Shown here: one piece after another, positions 19,087-27,476 of the stretch
How the letters are laid out: each line of letters opens with the position of its first letter
How positions within the stretch are numbered: position 1 is the first letter of the stretch
Source: CAJXZP01 sp963974475
GTDB taxonomy: Bacteria > Bacteroidota > Bacteroidia > Flavobacteriales_G > Salibacteraceae
Direction of reading: 5' to 3'
Assembly (NCBI GenBank): GCA_963974475.1
Contig: CAXBCR010000004.1
Span: 124,001 to 188,000 of the forward strand
DNA length: 64,000 bases
Translations under genes and position numbers: made by a program
Notes under the pieces: model-generated
What the model saw: only the letters and a program-made list of their open reading frames with translations
Databases searched by the model: none
Told to the model about the DNA's origin: nothing

Positions 19087-20845
19087 TTAATATTCGTCTA
19101 TAAAACTTACTAAAAGCGACCGGTAAATCGGATGATTTAGGAAGTATGTTGTAATTATTATGCCCAAACATTTGCGGTAAATAATATTTGGCTTGGTGTT
19201 CAATAGCCAATGAGAACGCGTGAATGTGTCGATTATCTAGTTCTAAAAGTGCCCGTTTCACATCTTCAATTCCGTACGTGCCTTCGTAGGTGTCATAATC
19301 ATTTGGTTTTCCATCCGAAAGAAGAATAATCCATTTTCTAATGGTGGGTTCTTTATCTATTAATGCGCCTGCGTGTCGCAATGCGGTGCCAATTCTAGTG
19401 TATCCTTCGGCCTGAATAGAGCCTAACCTATTTCGGGTTTTTACCCAATTTTCTTCAAAAGTTTTGACGTGATTATACGCGCAATTGTTGCGTGTACGCG
19501 ATGAGAAAGTATCCACCTGAAATGAAACATCATAAGCCGAAAGCACCTCTCCAAAAAGCAAGACCGCATTTTTCGCGACCGTCAAAACGTGCTCATTATT
19601 TGTGTACCCATCGGCCGATAGGCTGGTATCCATCAAAATCAGTACAGATAAATCTTTTTTTCGTTTTCTTTTGGAGGTATAAATACGGTCGGATGGCGTG
19701 AGTTGGGCCTTCATTTCAGCAAAAGAATCAATGACCGCATCAAAATCAATTTCTTCTCCAGAAACCACCTTATTCACCTTTTCGTATTCGTTTTGAACTT
19801 GGGCAAAAAGCTTGAATAATTCATTTTTGGTTTTCACGTTTTCTCGCAGCACCTTGGAAGCGTAATTATCGGTATCTGCGCGTAAAAATTTGGGGTACAC
19901 CTTACAGAAATCCTTTTTATAATTTCGCTTTTTGTAGTTCCATTCATCGTAGTGATGAAACTTACCGTTTTCGGTCTCCGCTTCTACATACACGCTGGAT
20001 TTAGAATTTACAAACTCCGCTTTGTATACGGAATGTGAAATATCATCGGCCCGAACGGTGTGTTTCAAATTGAGCTCTCGTATAGCATCTTCATCATCGC
20101 TCAGGGTGTCATCGCCATCCATCTCTTTAAAGGAGCCGTTAAATTCGGATGCGGTATCCACTTTCTCAAAATTATTAGTCACCACATTATCTTCCACCTG
20201 CTTCTTGTCAATCCCCACCGTTGTGACTTCATCACTCGGGTTGGCATCTAGCTCAGTGGTAATTAATGCCTCTTCAATAAGTTCTTTCTTCGATTTTAGA
20301 GCAGTCGTTTTTATCTCAAATTCGTGCGGATTCATCCACATAAACCGGCCAAATAGCCAGCTCTCATCCACCGGTTTATTCTCTTTTTCAAAATGAACGT
20401 TCAATTCTAATTTCAGATGTTCGTAGATTTCTTTGGTCGCTGGATATTGCTCAAAAAGCTCTTCCAAAACACCAAGAGATGCCTTTACCGATTCCGCTTG
20501 TGATTCTGCGGGTTTATGCTCTTCAGAATCGGTCCAGTTGAGCCGTAGTTTTTGTTGTACGGATAAATACAAAACCCGAAAAACATAAAAATTGATATTG
20601 GTTTCAACGCTTTCAGAAAAAGATATGGAAGCAGGTAAATATAATTTCAATCCTGACCAACCGCCTTCTCTCTCGGAGGTAATGATTTCATTTTGAACGC
20701 CAGACAACGCTCTAGAAAGAATGGTTAACCTTGGTTTTAAAGGCTCTAAATATACTTTTCGGGCATTTTCCTCCTCATCCACTTTAGTGGTGATTCGCTG
20801 GTAAAACTTATGCAGCCTTTTGAATATTATTTGGTCTAATTCCAT
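19079..20845 (-). CDS. norD: NorD, VWA-domain activation protein for nitric oxide reductase
   Basis: 588 residues. The C-terminal von Willebrand A domain has a complete MIDAS start DTSLS (D406, S408, S410) and the later ILLSDGKPNDY. The N-terminal half is acidic and helix-rich with a low-complexity charged segment (about 240-262). NorD works with the AAA+ protein NorQ to activate NorBC, probably by inserting the non-heme iron. It is separated from norQ by 521 bp of unusual repeat sequence but overlaps norE. Confidence 0.92.
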   Translation of the reverse strand: MELDQIIFKRLHKFYQRITTKVDEEENARKVYLEPLKPRLTILSRALSGVQNEIITSEREGGWSGLKLYLPASISFSESVETNINFYVFRVLYLSVQQKLRLNWTDSEEHKPAESQAESVKASLGVLEELFEQYPATKEIYEHLKLELNVHFEKENKPVDESWLFGRFMWMNPHEFEIKTTALKSKKELIEEALITTELDANPSDEVTTVGIDKKQVEDNVVTNNFEKVDTASEFNGSFKEMDGDDTLSDDEDAIRELNLKHTVRADDISHSVYKAEFVNSKSSVYVEAETENGKFHHYDEWNYKKRNYKKDFCKVYPKFLRADTDNYASKVLRENVKTKNELFKLFAQVQNEYEKVNKVVSGEEIDFDAVIDSFAEMKAQLTPSDRIYTSKRKRKKDLSVLILMDTSLSADGYTNNEHVLTVAKNAVLLFGEVLSAYDVSFQVDTFSSRTRNNCAYNHVKTFEENWVKTRNRLGSIQAEGYTRIGTALRHAGALIDKEPTIRKWIILLSDGKPNDYDTYEGTYGIEDVKRALLELDNRHIHAFSLAIEHQAKYYLPQMFGHNNYNILPKSSDLPVAFSKFYRRILNG

Positions 20846-20876
20846 TTTTTAATTTGGTGCAGTTCTTTAATGAACG

Positions 20877-20976
20877 AATGATTCAATGGTTTAATGATTC
20901 AATAGTGAAATGATGTTTTAATGATGAAATGGTGAAATTGTGTAATGCTTCAATTTTGAAATCAATTTGTGAAATG
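20877..20976. repeat. 8-bp periodic AATGNNNN repeat (left arm, inverted relative to the right arm)
   Basis: On the plus strand AATG or a one-base variant recurs at 20877, 20885, 20893, 20901 and 20909, then after an 11-bp step at 20920, 20928, 20936, 20944, 20952 and 20960. The minus strand therefore reads CATT-type words (GAATCATT, AAACCATT), the same vocabulary as the array at 21077-21364 but in opposite orientation. The remaining 100 bp between the arms (20977-21076) holds nothing I recognise. No open reading frame spans the region. Confidence 0.7.
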
Positions 20977-21076
20977 GTCTTTGTCTACACATTGGATTTA
21001 GAATTTTTCTTCCTGTAGTTCGTATCTCATACGATTCCTTGTTTAAGCCACCAGTAACTCATTTAACCATTGTACC

Positions 21077-21364
21077 CATTAATCCGTTGTTTTATTTAAT
21101 CATTAGCTCATTTAAACATTGTTCTATTAACTCATTGAATCATTAAAACATTATTTTATTAATTCATTAATCCGTTTTTTTATTAACTCATTGGCTCATT
21201 ATTCCATTAGCTCATTTAAACATTACTTCATTTAAACATTATTCCATTAGCTCATTAAAACATTAACTCATTAAAACATTAACTCATTATTTTATTAACT
21301 CATTATTTCATTAACTCATTACATCATTAACTCATTATTTCATTAACTCATTGAATCATTAAAC
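21077..21364. repeat. 8-bp tandem repeat in one register, (C/T)ATTNNNN x 36
   Basis: From 21077 to 21364 a CATT, TATT or CGTT word begins every 8 bp without a single slip, about 36 units. The four variable bases come from a small set (AACT, AGCT, AAAA, TAAA, ATTT, ATTC, GAAT). AACT often alternates with another word, giving a 16-bp higher-order period. The array ends 2 bp before the norQ stop codon. All frames contain stops, so it is non-coding. If norQ and norD share a transcript, the repeat is transcribed as UTR. Confidence 0.92.
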
Positions 21365-21366
21365 CC

Positions 21367-22140
21367 TTAAATAGAAAGACTAATCAAATCCTTCAAAGCC
21401 TCTAACGTGTCCTGGTCATCGGTGAGCGGTTCGGCAATAGCAACATTACACGCTAATCGTTTAGGTAAACCACTATTTATTAGAATAGCTGCATCCACAA
21501 GTAGTCGGGTAGAAACTGTTTCGGCTAAACCAAGCTCCGTTAAGTTCCTGATTTTCTCTCCCATACTTACTAATCGTTTCGCAATATCTTCTTCTACACC
21601 GGTTTCTTTAACCAAAATTTCGGTCTCAATTTTATGCTCTGGATAAACAAAAGACATTGAAACAAACCGTTGACGCGTGGAAGGTTTCAATTCTTTGAAT
21701 CCCTTTTGGTATCCCGGATTGTAGGTGGCAATGAGCATAAAATCATCATTTGCCTTAATGGTTTCGCCCGTTTTATCAATAAATAAAGTTCTACGATGGT
21801 CGGTGAGTGAGTGCAACGCCACAATGATATCTGGACGTGCTTCCGCTACTTCGTCTAGGTATAACATAGCGCCTTCTTTTACGGCTTTAGTCATGGGGCC
21901 ATCTATCCAAACGGTTTCGGCACCTTTTACCAAATACCGACCAATTAAATCGGTAGCAGACGTTTCTTCATGACATGCCACGGTGTATAAAACCCTGTCC
22001 ATTTTATGCGCCATGTACTCCACAAACCTCGATTTACCGGTTCCTGTTGGCCCTTTTAATAACAATGGTAATTTGTTTTTAAAGGTGTGCTCAAAAATGA
22101 TTTCTTCTTGACCTACTATCTTGTAATATGGTTGTTCCAT
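21367..22140 (-). CDS. norQ: NorQ, MoxR-type AAA+ ATPase
   Basis: 257 residues. Walker A GPTGTGKS (30-37), Walker B AMLYLDEVAEA (D96, E97) and a sensor stretch MLIATYNPGYQKGF mark a CbbQ/NorQ AAA+ ATPase. It acts with NorD as a remodelling complex that activates the NorBC NO reductase. It has its own start 230 bp after norB, with a terminator between, so it probably has its own promoter. The gene ends at the 8-bp repeat array. Confidence 0.93.
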   Translation of the reverse strand: MEQPYYKIVGQEEIIFEHTFKNKLPLLLKGPTGTGKSRFVEYMAHKMDRVLYTVACHEETSATDLIGRYLVKGAETVWIDGPMTKAVKEGAMLYLDEVAEARPDIIVALHSLTDHRRTLFIDKTGETIKANDDFMLIATYNPGYQKGFKELKPSTRQRFVSMSFVYPEHKIETEILVKETGVEEDIAKRLVSMGEKIRNLTELGLAETVSTRLLVDAAILINSGLPKRLACNVAIAEPLTDDQDTLEALKDLISLSI

Positions 22141-22302
22141 TTATCTTGATTTATCGGTTTATCTTTTGCCCAACTTCTGCGTTTTCATAAAAATTTGATT
22201 TAATTATTACCATTCCGGTAACTCACAAATTAAATTTCCCGTCAGCCTTGAATTTGACCAAAATATGAAACCTTGCTGTATGCGCTAGAAATTAGCATGA
22301 AT

Positions 22303-22336
22303 AAAAAAGGTTGAAAATAACGAATCATTTCCAACC
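22303..22336 (-). terminator. intrinsic terminator after norB
   Basis: On the minus strand GGTTGGAAA (22336-22328) pairs, with one G-T, with TTTTCAACC (22317-22309) and is followed by T6. It lies 35 bp past the norB stop. Confidence 0.78.
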
Positions 22337-22370
22337 TTTCTCTTCCAACTAATTTGATTCTATTTCAATA

Positions 22371-23705
22371 TTAACCTTCAATTAAAGCCTCATCGGAAGG
22401 CATTCCGTATTTGAAGAAATTCACAATGTATAATGTTACTCCAGTAGCAAAAACTGCTGCACAAATTATGAGTACCAAGAAGTGAGGTTGGATTTCAATT
22501 TGTGTTTCCATGAAATCAACGCCCATTATTCTTTCCATATACACTTGTGCTACACCAGCAACTCCAAAAGCAACGGTCATTCCAACCATTCCTATGGTGG
22601 TTAACCAAAATGCCATTCTTGTAATGGTGTTGTCATACAATTTACGTCCTGTTAAATTAGGCATTGCGTACGCGATAATAGAGAATACAATCATTCCGTA
22701 AGCTCCCCAAAACGCCATGTGGCCGTGCATTGCAGTCACCAAAGTACCGTGTGTATATAAATTCACGTTTGGTAAAGTATGTGCAGCTCCTAATAATCCA
22801 GCTCCTACAAACGAAACGACAGCTGTTCCTAATGTCCAGTTCAAAGCAGTTTTATTTGGATGTTTCTTTTCCCCTTTTCGGTACATGTTAATGGCAAACA
22901 ATGCCATTGCTAAGAATGCTAATGGTTCTAATGCAGAGAAGATTCCACCAATCCATAACCAGTATGATGGTGCGCCAATGTAATAGAAGTGGTGACCTGT
23001 ACCTAAGATTCCAGAAAGGAAGGTTAAACCTACAATTACGTATAACCATTTTTCAATAACCTCACGGTCAACGCCTGTAATTTTAATTAATAAGAAGGCT
23101 AAAATACCACCCATAATTAATTCCCAAACTCCTTCCACCCAAAGGTGAACAACGTACCATCTGTAAAAAGAATCTAACGTTTGCGAATCAAACCAAATCA
23201 TACCTGGAAGGTATAAAAGAGCCGCAAAAAGAAGTCCCATACTTAAAACTAATGCCGTGGTAGTTTGACGTTTACCTTTAAATAAAGTCATTAAAATGTT
23301 TAGTAAAAATGCCAGAACATCCACTACAACCAAGTAATCTAATGGTCTAGGAATTTCTAAGAATTTACGTCCTTCCCAATAGTTTAAGTGAAAACCAATA
23401 ATGGCAATTACTCCTACAATTAAGAATGCAATTAATTGAACAATTGCCAATTTTGGCGACCATAATTCAGTTTGTGCTTCTTCTGGAATAATGTAGTATG
23501 CAGCACCCATAAAACCGAGTAATAACCAAACTACTAATAAGTTGTTATGTGTTGCTCTTGCTGCGTTAAATGGAATTATTTCATGTAAGCCATCGTAACC
23601 CATGTGCGCGAATCCCATAATGAATCCGTAGATTATCTGTAGCGAGAAAAGCATTAATGCCGCCAAGAAAAACCAGTATGCTATTTTTTGTGTTTTAAAT
23701 TTCAT
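22371..23705 (-). CDS. norB: nitric oxide reductase subunit B (cNOR catalytic subunit)
   Basis: 444 residues with 12 predicted membrane helices. Reduces 2 NO to N2O in the inner membrane with electrons from NorC. The metal ligands known from Pseudomonas NorB are all present at a constant offset of about 21 residues. Non-heme iron: H186, H237, H238 and E190. Heme b: H53 and H328. Heme b3: H326. The conserved E259 is also present. There is no N-terminal quinol-oxidase extension, so this is the cytochrome c-dependent form. It lies 24 bp after norC. Confidence 0.96.
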   Translation of the reverse strand: MKFKTQKIAYWFFLAALMLFSLQIIYGFIMGFAHMGYDGLHEIIPFNAARATHNNLLVVWLLLGFMGAAYYIIPEEAQTELWSPKLAIVQLIAFLIVGVIAIIGFHLNYWEGRKFLEIPRPLDYLVVVDVLAFLLNILMTLFKGKRQTTTALVLSMGLLFAALLYLPGMIWFDSQTLDSFYRWYVVHLWVEGVWELIMGGILAFLLIKITGVDREVIEKWLYVIVGLTFLSGILGTGHHFYYIGAPSYWLWIGGIFSALEPLAFLAMALFAINMYRKGEKKHPNKTALNWTLGTAVVSFVGAGLLGAAHTLPNVNLYTHGTLVTAMHGHMAFWGAYGMIVFSIIAYAMPNLTGRKLYDNTITRMAFWLTTIGMVGMTVAFGVAGVAQVYMERIMGVDFMETQIEIQPHFLVLIICAAVFATGVTLYIVNFFKYGMPSDEALIEG

Positions 23706-23729
23706 ATCAAATAATATTAAAGTCAGTGA

Positions 23730-24164
23730 TTAATCTACTTTTTCGATTTTATATTTAGGCTTTGCAGGGAAACCATTCAGGTCCATATTGCCAATCCAAG
23801 TTAAAAAAGCAACCATATTCTCTGCTTCCTCGTTGGTCATTTCATAACCCACCATATTTCGTCCGTTTGGAGCCCATTTCTTAGCCATAAGTACAGATTT
23901 AATGTAACCCGGACCACGTCTTTCCACTACCTTGGTTAATTCAGGAGCGTAATACGCGCCTTCTCCCATTAAAGTGTGACAACCCATACAGTTGTTTGAC
24001 TCCCATAATTGTTTACCGGCAATAACGGCTTCGGTAATGTTTTCTTCGTGAGTTTGTTTTCCAACTCGATTATTTACGGTGTCGTAGGACAACGCCAAGA
24101 ATAATAGTGAAAAAATTATTGTTCCCGCTAGGAAGAATAATTTCGCCTGACTTTTTGATAGCAT
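23730..24164 (-). CDS. norC: nitric oxide reductase subunit C (membrane cytochrome c)
   Basis: 144 residues. One N-terminal membrane anchor (about 8-27) and a single heme-c site CMGCH (C59, C62, H63) with TLMGEGAYYAPEL after it, as in NorC. A Met in NMVGYEMTNEE is a likely axial ligand. It delivers electrons to NorB, which follows by 24 bp. A dyad (24189-24206) lies 25 bp before the start codon and resembles one before the ric gene. Confidence 0.95.
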   Translation of the reverse strand: MLSKSQAKLFFLAGTIIFSLLFLALSYDTVNNRVGKQTHEENITEAVIAGKQLWESNNCMGCHTLMGEGAYYAPELTKVVERRGPGYIKSVLMAKKWAPNGRNMVGYEMTNEEAENMVAFLTWIGNMDLNGFPAKPKYKIEKVD

Positions 24165-24188
24165 AGTATTTAATTTTACGTTAAATAA

Positions 24189-24206
24189 AAAGACTTCGAT
24201 GTCTTT
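24189..24206. promoter_or_regulatory. candidate NO-regulator operator before norC
   Basis: AAAGAC-TTCGAT-GTCTTT is an inverted repeat (extending to A5/T6) 25 bp before norC. The site before ric reads AAAGAT-ATAAAA-GTCCTTT on the same strand. The likeness suggests a common repressor, most plausibly the adjacent Rrf2 protein. Confidence 0.45.
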
Positions 24207-24320
24207 TTTAAATATGGCGTAAAATTAGATGAATTTGGATGACAATAGCATGATATTTGTCAGTAAATTATAGCGTAAAAAGGGGAGGTGCAATTGCTTT
24301 AAAAAGGGTTCAACTACCTA

Positions 24321-24767
24321 TTATACAGTGAATGGAAGGTTTATTATGAATGACTTTCCATCTTTTATGGACGCTACCAAGTCGGCAATAGTTTTGTCAT
24401 TAAAGAGTTTCCAAAGTTTATCTTTATAGGCTTTGTAATCATCATGAAGTGGGCAAGGATGCGTATTGGAACATTCGTGCATTCCAAGTCCACAACTAGA
24501 GAAAAAATCAAGCCCATCCATGACTTCAATAATTTTGATAATGGGAATACCCGTTCCTTTATCCTTCACAAAAAAGCCGCCATGAGGGCCTTTTAAGGAT
24601 TGAATAATTTCGTTTTTTGTAAGTTTTTGCAATATCTTACCTAGGTATGGCGTAGGGATGTCTAATTCTTCGGCAATGGTTTTGATGCTTATTTTGTGAC
24701 CTTCATCGGCCTTACAAGCGATAAGAACACTCGACCTTAATGCATAATTACATGATTTTGACAACAT
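24321..24767 (-). CDS. Rrf2 family regulator, probable NO/Fe-S sensor (NsrR-like)
   Basis: 148 residues. The N-terminal winged helix (ISIKTIAEELDIPTPYLGKILQKLT, with GPHGGFFV wing) is typical of Rrf2. Three cysteines C92, C99 and C105 (SSCGLGMHECSNTHPC) are placed as the Fe-S ligands of NsrR/IscR, with slightly wider first spacing (x6). It starts 1 bp after the ric stop (TAGCATG), so the two are one operon, and it lies just upstream of norCB. It is most likely a repressor relieved by NO. Confidence 0.9.
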   Translation of the reverse strand: MLSKSCNYALRSSVLIACKADEGHKISIKTIAEELDIPTPYLGKILQKLTKNEIIQSLKGPHGGFFVKDKGTGIPIIKIIEVMDGLDFFSSCGLGMHECSNTHPCPLHDDYKAYKDKLWKLFNDKTIADLVASIKDGKSFIINLPFTV

Positions 24768-24768
24768 G

Positions 24769-25482
24769 CTACAAAGATAAATCTTCTTCCAAGGCGATCG
24801 CTTTTGGAAACAAAATATTATTCTCTAAGTGAATGTGCTGAAACAAATCGTTTTGAAACTCTTCTAATTTAGCATACATCGCTATAAAGGTATTACAACC
24901 TCCTTCGGGTACCGTAAAATTAGTACTGATAGATGCAATTTCTTTCATAACATCGCCTGCCAAATCGTGTTCTTTTTCCATTACAGAAACGGGACTTTGA
25001 AGACCAGGATGCGACACTTTTTCGTTTCTAGATTTTATTTCGATAAGATGTTTAATGTATGGAAAAAGAATTTGTTCTTCTTTTTCTAAATGAGGACGTA
25101 AATCGTTGACTAAAGTTTCGGTAAGTTTAGCGATAGTAATTACTTCCGGATGATTTTCACCATGTGCGGATGCCACTTTATTGGCGTATTCTATAAGAAT
25201 GTCAAAGTTGTTTTTACAGTAAGTGTGATGGGTATTAATAATGTAATCCACTAAAAAGTCAAGATTCCAAGAATCAAAATCATGGGTAGGAACGGGACTG
25301 GTGTGAACCGAGTCTAGCTCTTTTTCTAGTTTTTCAAAATCTAACCCTTGTTCTTCGCAAGCGGATTGAATATTAACGTTTCCGCCACAGCAGAAATCAA
25401 TCCCATTTCGTTTAAAAACATCCGAAGTTTTAATGTTTTCGGTTACAATTTGGGCTACCGTTTTGTCTTTAATATTGTCCAT
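24769..25482 (-). CDS. ric: RIC/ScdA-type iron-sulfur cluster repair di-iron protein
   Basis: 237 residues from the ATG at 25482. A GTG frame to 25515 is less likely. The N-terminal DUF542 domain carries the NGIDFCCGGN motif. The C-terminal hemerythrin-like domain has histidines HHTYC, HLEKEEQILFPYIKHL, EKEHDLAGD and HIHLENNILFPKA that hold a di-iron site. RIC proteins (YtfE, ScdA) restore Fe-S clusters damaged by NO. Co-transcribed with the Rrf2 gene and next to the NO reductase genes. Confidence 0.94.
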   Translation of the reverse strand: MDNIKDKTVAQIVTENIKTSDVFKRNGIDFCCGGNVNIQSACEEQGLDFEKLEKELDSVHTSPVPTHDFDSWNLDFLVDYIINTHHTYCKNNFDILIEYANKVASAHGENHPEVITIAKLTETLVNDLRPHLEKEEQILFPYIKHLIEIKSRNEKVSHPGLQSPVSVMEKEHDLAGDVMKEIASISTNFTVPEGGCNTFIAMYAKLEEFQNDLFQHIHLENNILFPKAIALEEDLSL

Positions 25483-25522
25483 TTTACTAGTTTTTAGCAA
25501 GTTCAATATTACCACAAAAAAT

Positions 25523-25541
25523 AAAGATATAAAAGTCCTTT
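25523..25541. promoter_or_regulatory. candidate NO-regulator operator before ric
   Basis: AAAGAT-ATAAAA-GTCCTTT parallels the norC site. On the minus strand a -7-like TATTTTTTG (25523-25515) adjoins it on the ric side. A bound repressor would therefore sit over the core promoter, about 40 bp before the ric ATG. Confidence 0.42.
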
Positions 25542-25581
25542 ATTATGATTTTGGTTAGGTTTTAAGGTGGGTAAAAAAGGG

Positions 25582-26673
25582 TTAATTTTTAAATGTGATT
25601 AATTTTCGCTTTAAGTAAACCCTTTGAATCCAATTAGGTAAAACTATTGCGCCAATAAAAAGATACGGATAATACGTAAAGAGTCGCCATAAAACGGCTA
25701 GAACAACTGCCAATCCTAGCGGGGTATAATCACTTAAAAAACTACCAAATGCCAACTCGGCCACTCCCGCACTTCCGGGGGTTGGGCTGATGAGCATAAT
25801 AACCCACATGATTAACTGGCGAGATAAAACCAAAATATTTTCACTAAATGAAAGTGCAGTAAAGGCCATGAGTAAAAAATTGGCAACCAAGAATCGGGAA
25901 GTCCACGACAATGCGGTAGAGCCAAAGGTTTTTATCCAGAATTCTTTGGGCTTTCCTTTTAATTCTGTACTTGTAGTAATGATCTCGAATCCAGTTTGGG
26001 AAGCTGCTTCTTGCCATTTGCGTAGAAATGGGATTCTAAAAACAAACTCAAGTAGTTTTTTAAACCCTTGAGGACTAATAAAAATTCCGTAAAAAATCAG
26101 GGAAACTAAAAAAATCATAAATCCATATCCTATCCAAAACACTTGTTTTATACCTAAGGTATATCCCATTACCTCTAGCGTGGGAACAGAATCTGGAAAT
26201 AAATTTGTTCCCGCAAAAAGGAATAAAAACGGAACCATAACCACATAAAAAAGCTCATCTAAAAATGCAGTAATCATCACAATAGCGGTACTTCTTCCGG
26301 TGGCAATTCCTTCTTTACTTAAAATAAAAATGGCTACTCCCGAACCGCCAACTACAGAAGGGGTAATTGCCGATGAAAACTCCCATAACATGATGTCGTC
26401 AAAAATGTTTCTCCAGGCTATTTTTTTCTCGGAAAGCGTGCGTAACCTAAACATGTAGCCTACATCGCGTAGGGCTGCAAAAAGAAGTGATAATCCCAAC
26501 ATTCCGATAACGGTTCCCGAAAATTCAATTGCACTCAGCACTTTCAGGTCTAAATCACGAACTAATAAGTATCCGGCTAAACTTACGCCAATAAGAATTG
26601 GAATGGCCATTTTTACGGGACTCATTAACCCGCGAATTGGACTAGACTGTTTTTTTCGTTTTACTTTTGCCAT
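25582..26673 (-). CDS. lysylphosphatidylglycerol synthase TM-region / flippase-like membrane protein
   Basis: 363 residues. A basic N-terminus (AKVKRKKQ) is followed by about eight membrane helices. The pattern SAITPSVVGGSGVAIFILSKEG with MITAFLDELFYV, and a late SPTPGSAGVAELAFG, is characteristic of the LPG_synthase_TM (UPF0104, AglD/YbhN) family. Members flip or modify lipids. The C-terminal transferase domain of MprF is absent. It diverges from the ArsC-like gene, whose promoter lies in the first codons of this gene. Confidence 0.85.
   Translation of the reverse strand: MAKVKRKKQSSPIRGLMSPVKMAIPILIGVSLAGYLLVRDLDLKVLSAIEFSGTVIGMLGLSLLFAALRDVGYMFRLRTLSEKKIAWRNIFDDIMLWEFSSAITPSVVGGSGVAIFILSKEGIATGRSTAIVMITAFLDELFYVVMVPFLFLFAGTNLFPDSVPTLEVMGYTLGIKQVFWIGYGFMIFLVSLIFYGIFISPQGFKKLLEFVFRIPFLRKWQEAASQTGFEIITTSTELKGKPKEFWIKTFGSTALSWTSRFLVANFLLMAFTALSFSENILVLSRQLIMWVIMLISPTPGSAGVAELAFGSFLSDYTPLGLAVVLAVLWRLFTYYPYLFIGAIVLPNWIQRVYLKRKLITFKN
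26637..26669 (+). promoter_or_regulatory. predicted promoter of the ArsC-like gene
   Basis: TTG (26637-26639), 22 bp, then TACTTTTG (26662-26669), an exact TAnnTTTG box 18 bp before the ATG at 26688. The promoter overlaps the 5' end of the divergent membrane-protein gene. Confidence 0.5.
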
Positions 26674-26687
26674 TTAAACAATACTTC

Positions 26688-27041
26688 ATGAAGAACACGG
26701 TATTCTACCTCCACACATGCGACACAAGTAAACGAATCATGAAAGATTTGGGACTTGAATCCGGTTTTGATTTACGAGAAATCAAAAGTAAGCAAATAAC
26801 TCCCGAAGAATTAGATGAAATGAAAGAATTGGCAGGGAGCTATGAGGCACTTTTTAGCAGAAGATCACGTCAGTTTGCGGCAAGAGCTTTAAAAGGAAAA
26901 GAGTTAACCGAAAATGATTACCGAGCCCTTATTTTGGATGAATATACGTTTCTAAAACGCCCGGTAACCTTTTATAATGGTGCTATTTATGTGGGTAATG
27001 CTAAGAAAGAGGTAGAGCGATTACGTTCTGCACTCCAATAA
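26688..27041 (+). CDS. ArsC/Spx-like thioredoxin-fold protein
   Basis: 117 residues from the ATG at 26688. A TTG frame to 26667 would overlap the promoter and the divergent gene. The short thioredoxin-like fold has C11 in LHTCDTSKR, the position of the ArsC catalytic cysteine. A GSYEALFSRRS stretch and a C-terminal FLKRPVTFYNGAIYVG strand match the ArsC-family layout (RP followed by cis-Pro strand). Arsenate reduction is uncertain because no arsenic genes are nearby. It could equally act in thiol redox. Confidence 0.78.
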   Translation: MKNTVFYLHTCDTSKRIMKDLGLESGFDLREIKSKQITPEELDEMKELAGSYEALFSRRSRQFAARALKGKELTENDYRALILDEYTFLKRPVTFYNGAIYVGNAKKEVERLRSALQ

Positions 27042-27053
27042 ATTGGCTTCGAT

Positions 27054-27476
27054 TTACGGCTTTTCGATACGCGTAATTTTAACCTGTTGAATCTCTATCG
27101 GATGGCTTTTGCTATAATTAGTTGGTTTTTTGAAAGATTGAGTACAATTGTAAGCTACCCCCAAATATTCGATATCCACCATAAATTCATGCGAGCCTAA
27201 GTCAGGTAGCGATAAAATAGAGTCGGAAATACCGGATGATATTTGAATTAAATAATCATTTTCACCAGTATTTGGTCGTAAAAAATACCCTTCACAGGTT
27301 CCAAAATCGTTATTGGCGATACGATAAATGCCTGCCTTCATATTCTTTTTTACTTCCCCTTTTTTAGAATGTAGATAGGAGGTAGGAGAATTATCGGTTG
27401 CAATACTTTCTTTTTTGCAAGAACAAAAACAAAGAAAGAAAAGAAAAAAACTAGAGATTTGAATAAAATTTTTCAT
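27054..27476 (-). CDS. hypothetical lipoprotein
   Basis: 140 residues. A hydrophobic phenylalanine-rich signal ends in a lipobox-like CFCSCKK, giving a lipidated protein. The mature part is predicted beta-strand (YRIANNDFGTCEGYFLRPNTGEN) with a few cysteines. I recognise no family. It converges with the ArsC-like gene (12 bp apart). Confidence 0.75.
   Translation of the reverse strand: MKNFIQISSFFLFFLCFCSCKKESIATDNSPTSYLHSKKGEVKKNMKAGIYRIANNDFGTCEGYFLRPNTGENDYLIQISSGISDSILSLPDLGSHEFMVDIEYLGVAYNCTQSFKKPTNYSKSHPIEIQQVKITRIEKP

Noticed and set aside
21077..21364. Possible CRISPR or coding tandem repeat
   Set aside because: The 8-bp unit has no spacers, and every frame contains stop codons.
22371..23705. 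Quinol-dependent NO reductase (qNOR)
   Set aside because: The protein has NorB length with no N-terminal extension, and a separate norC precedes it.
26688..27041. Arsenate reductase as firm assignment
   Set aside because: The family fold fits, but no arsenic genes lie nearby and only one cysteine position can be matched.
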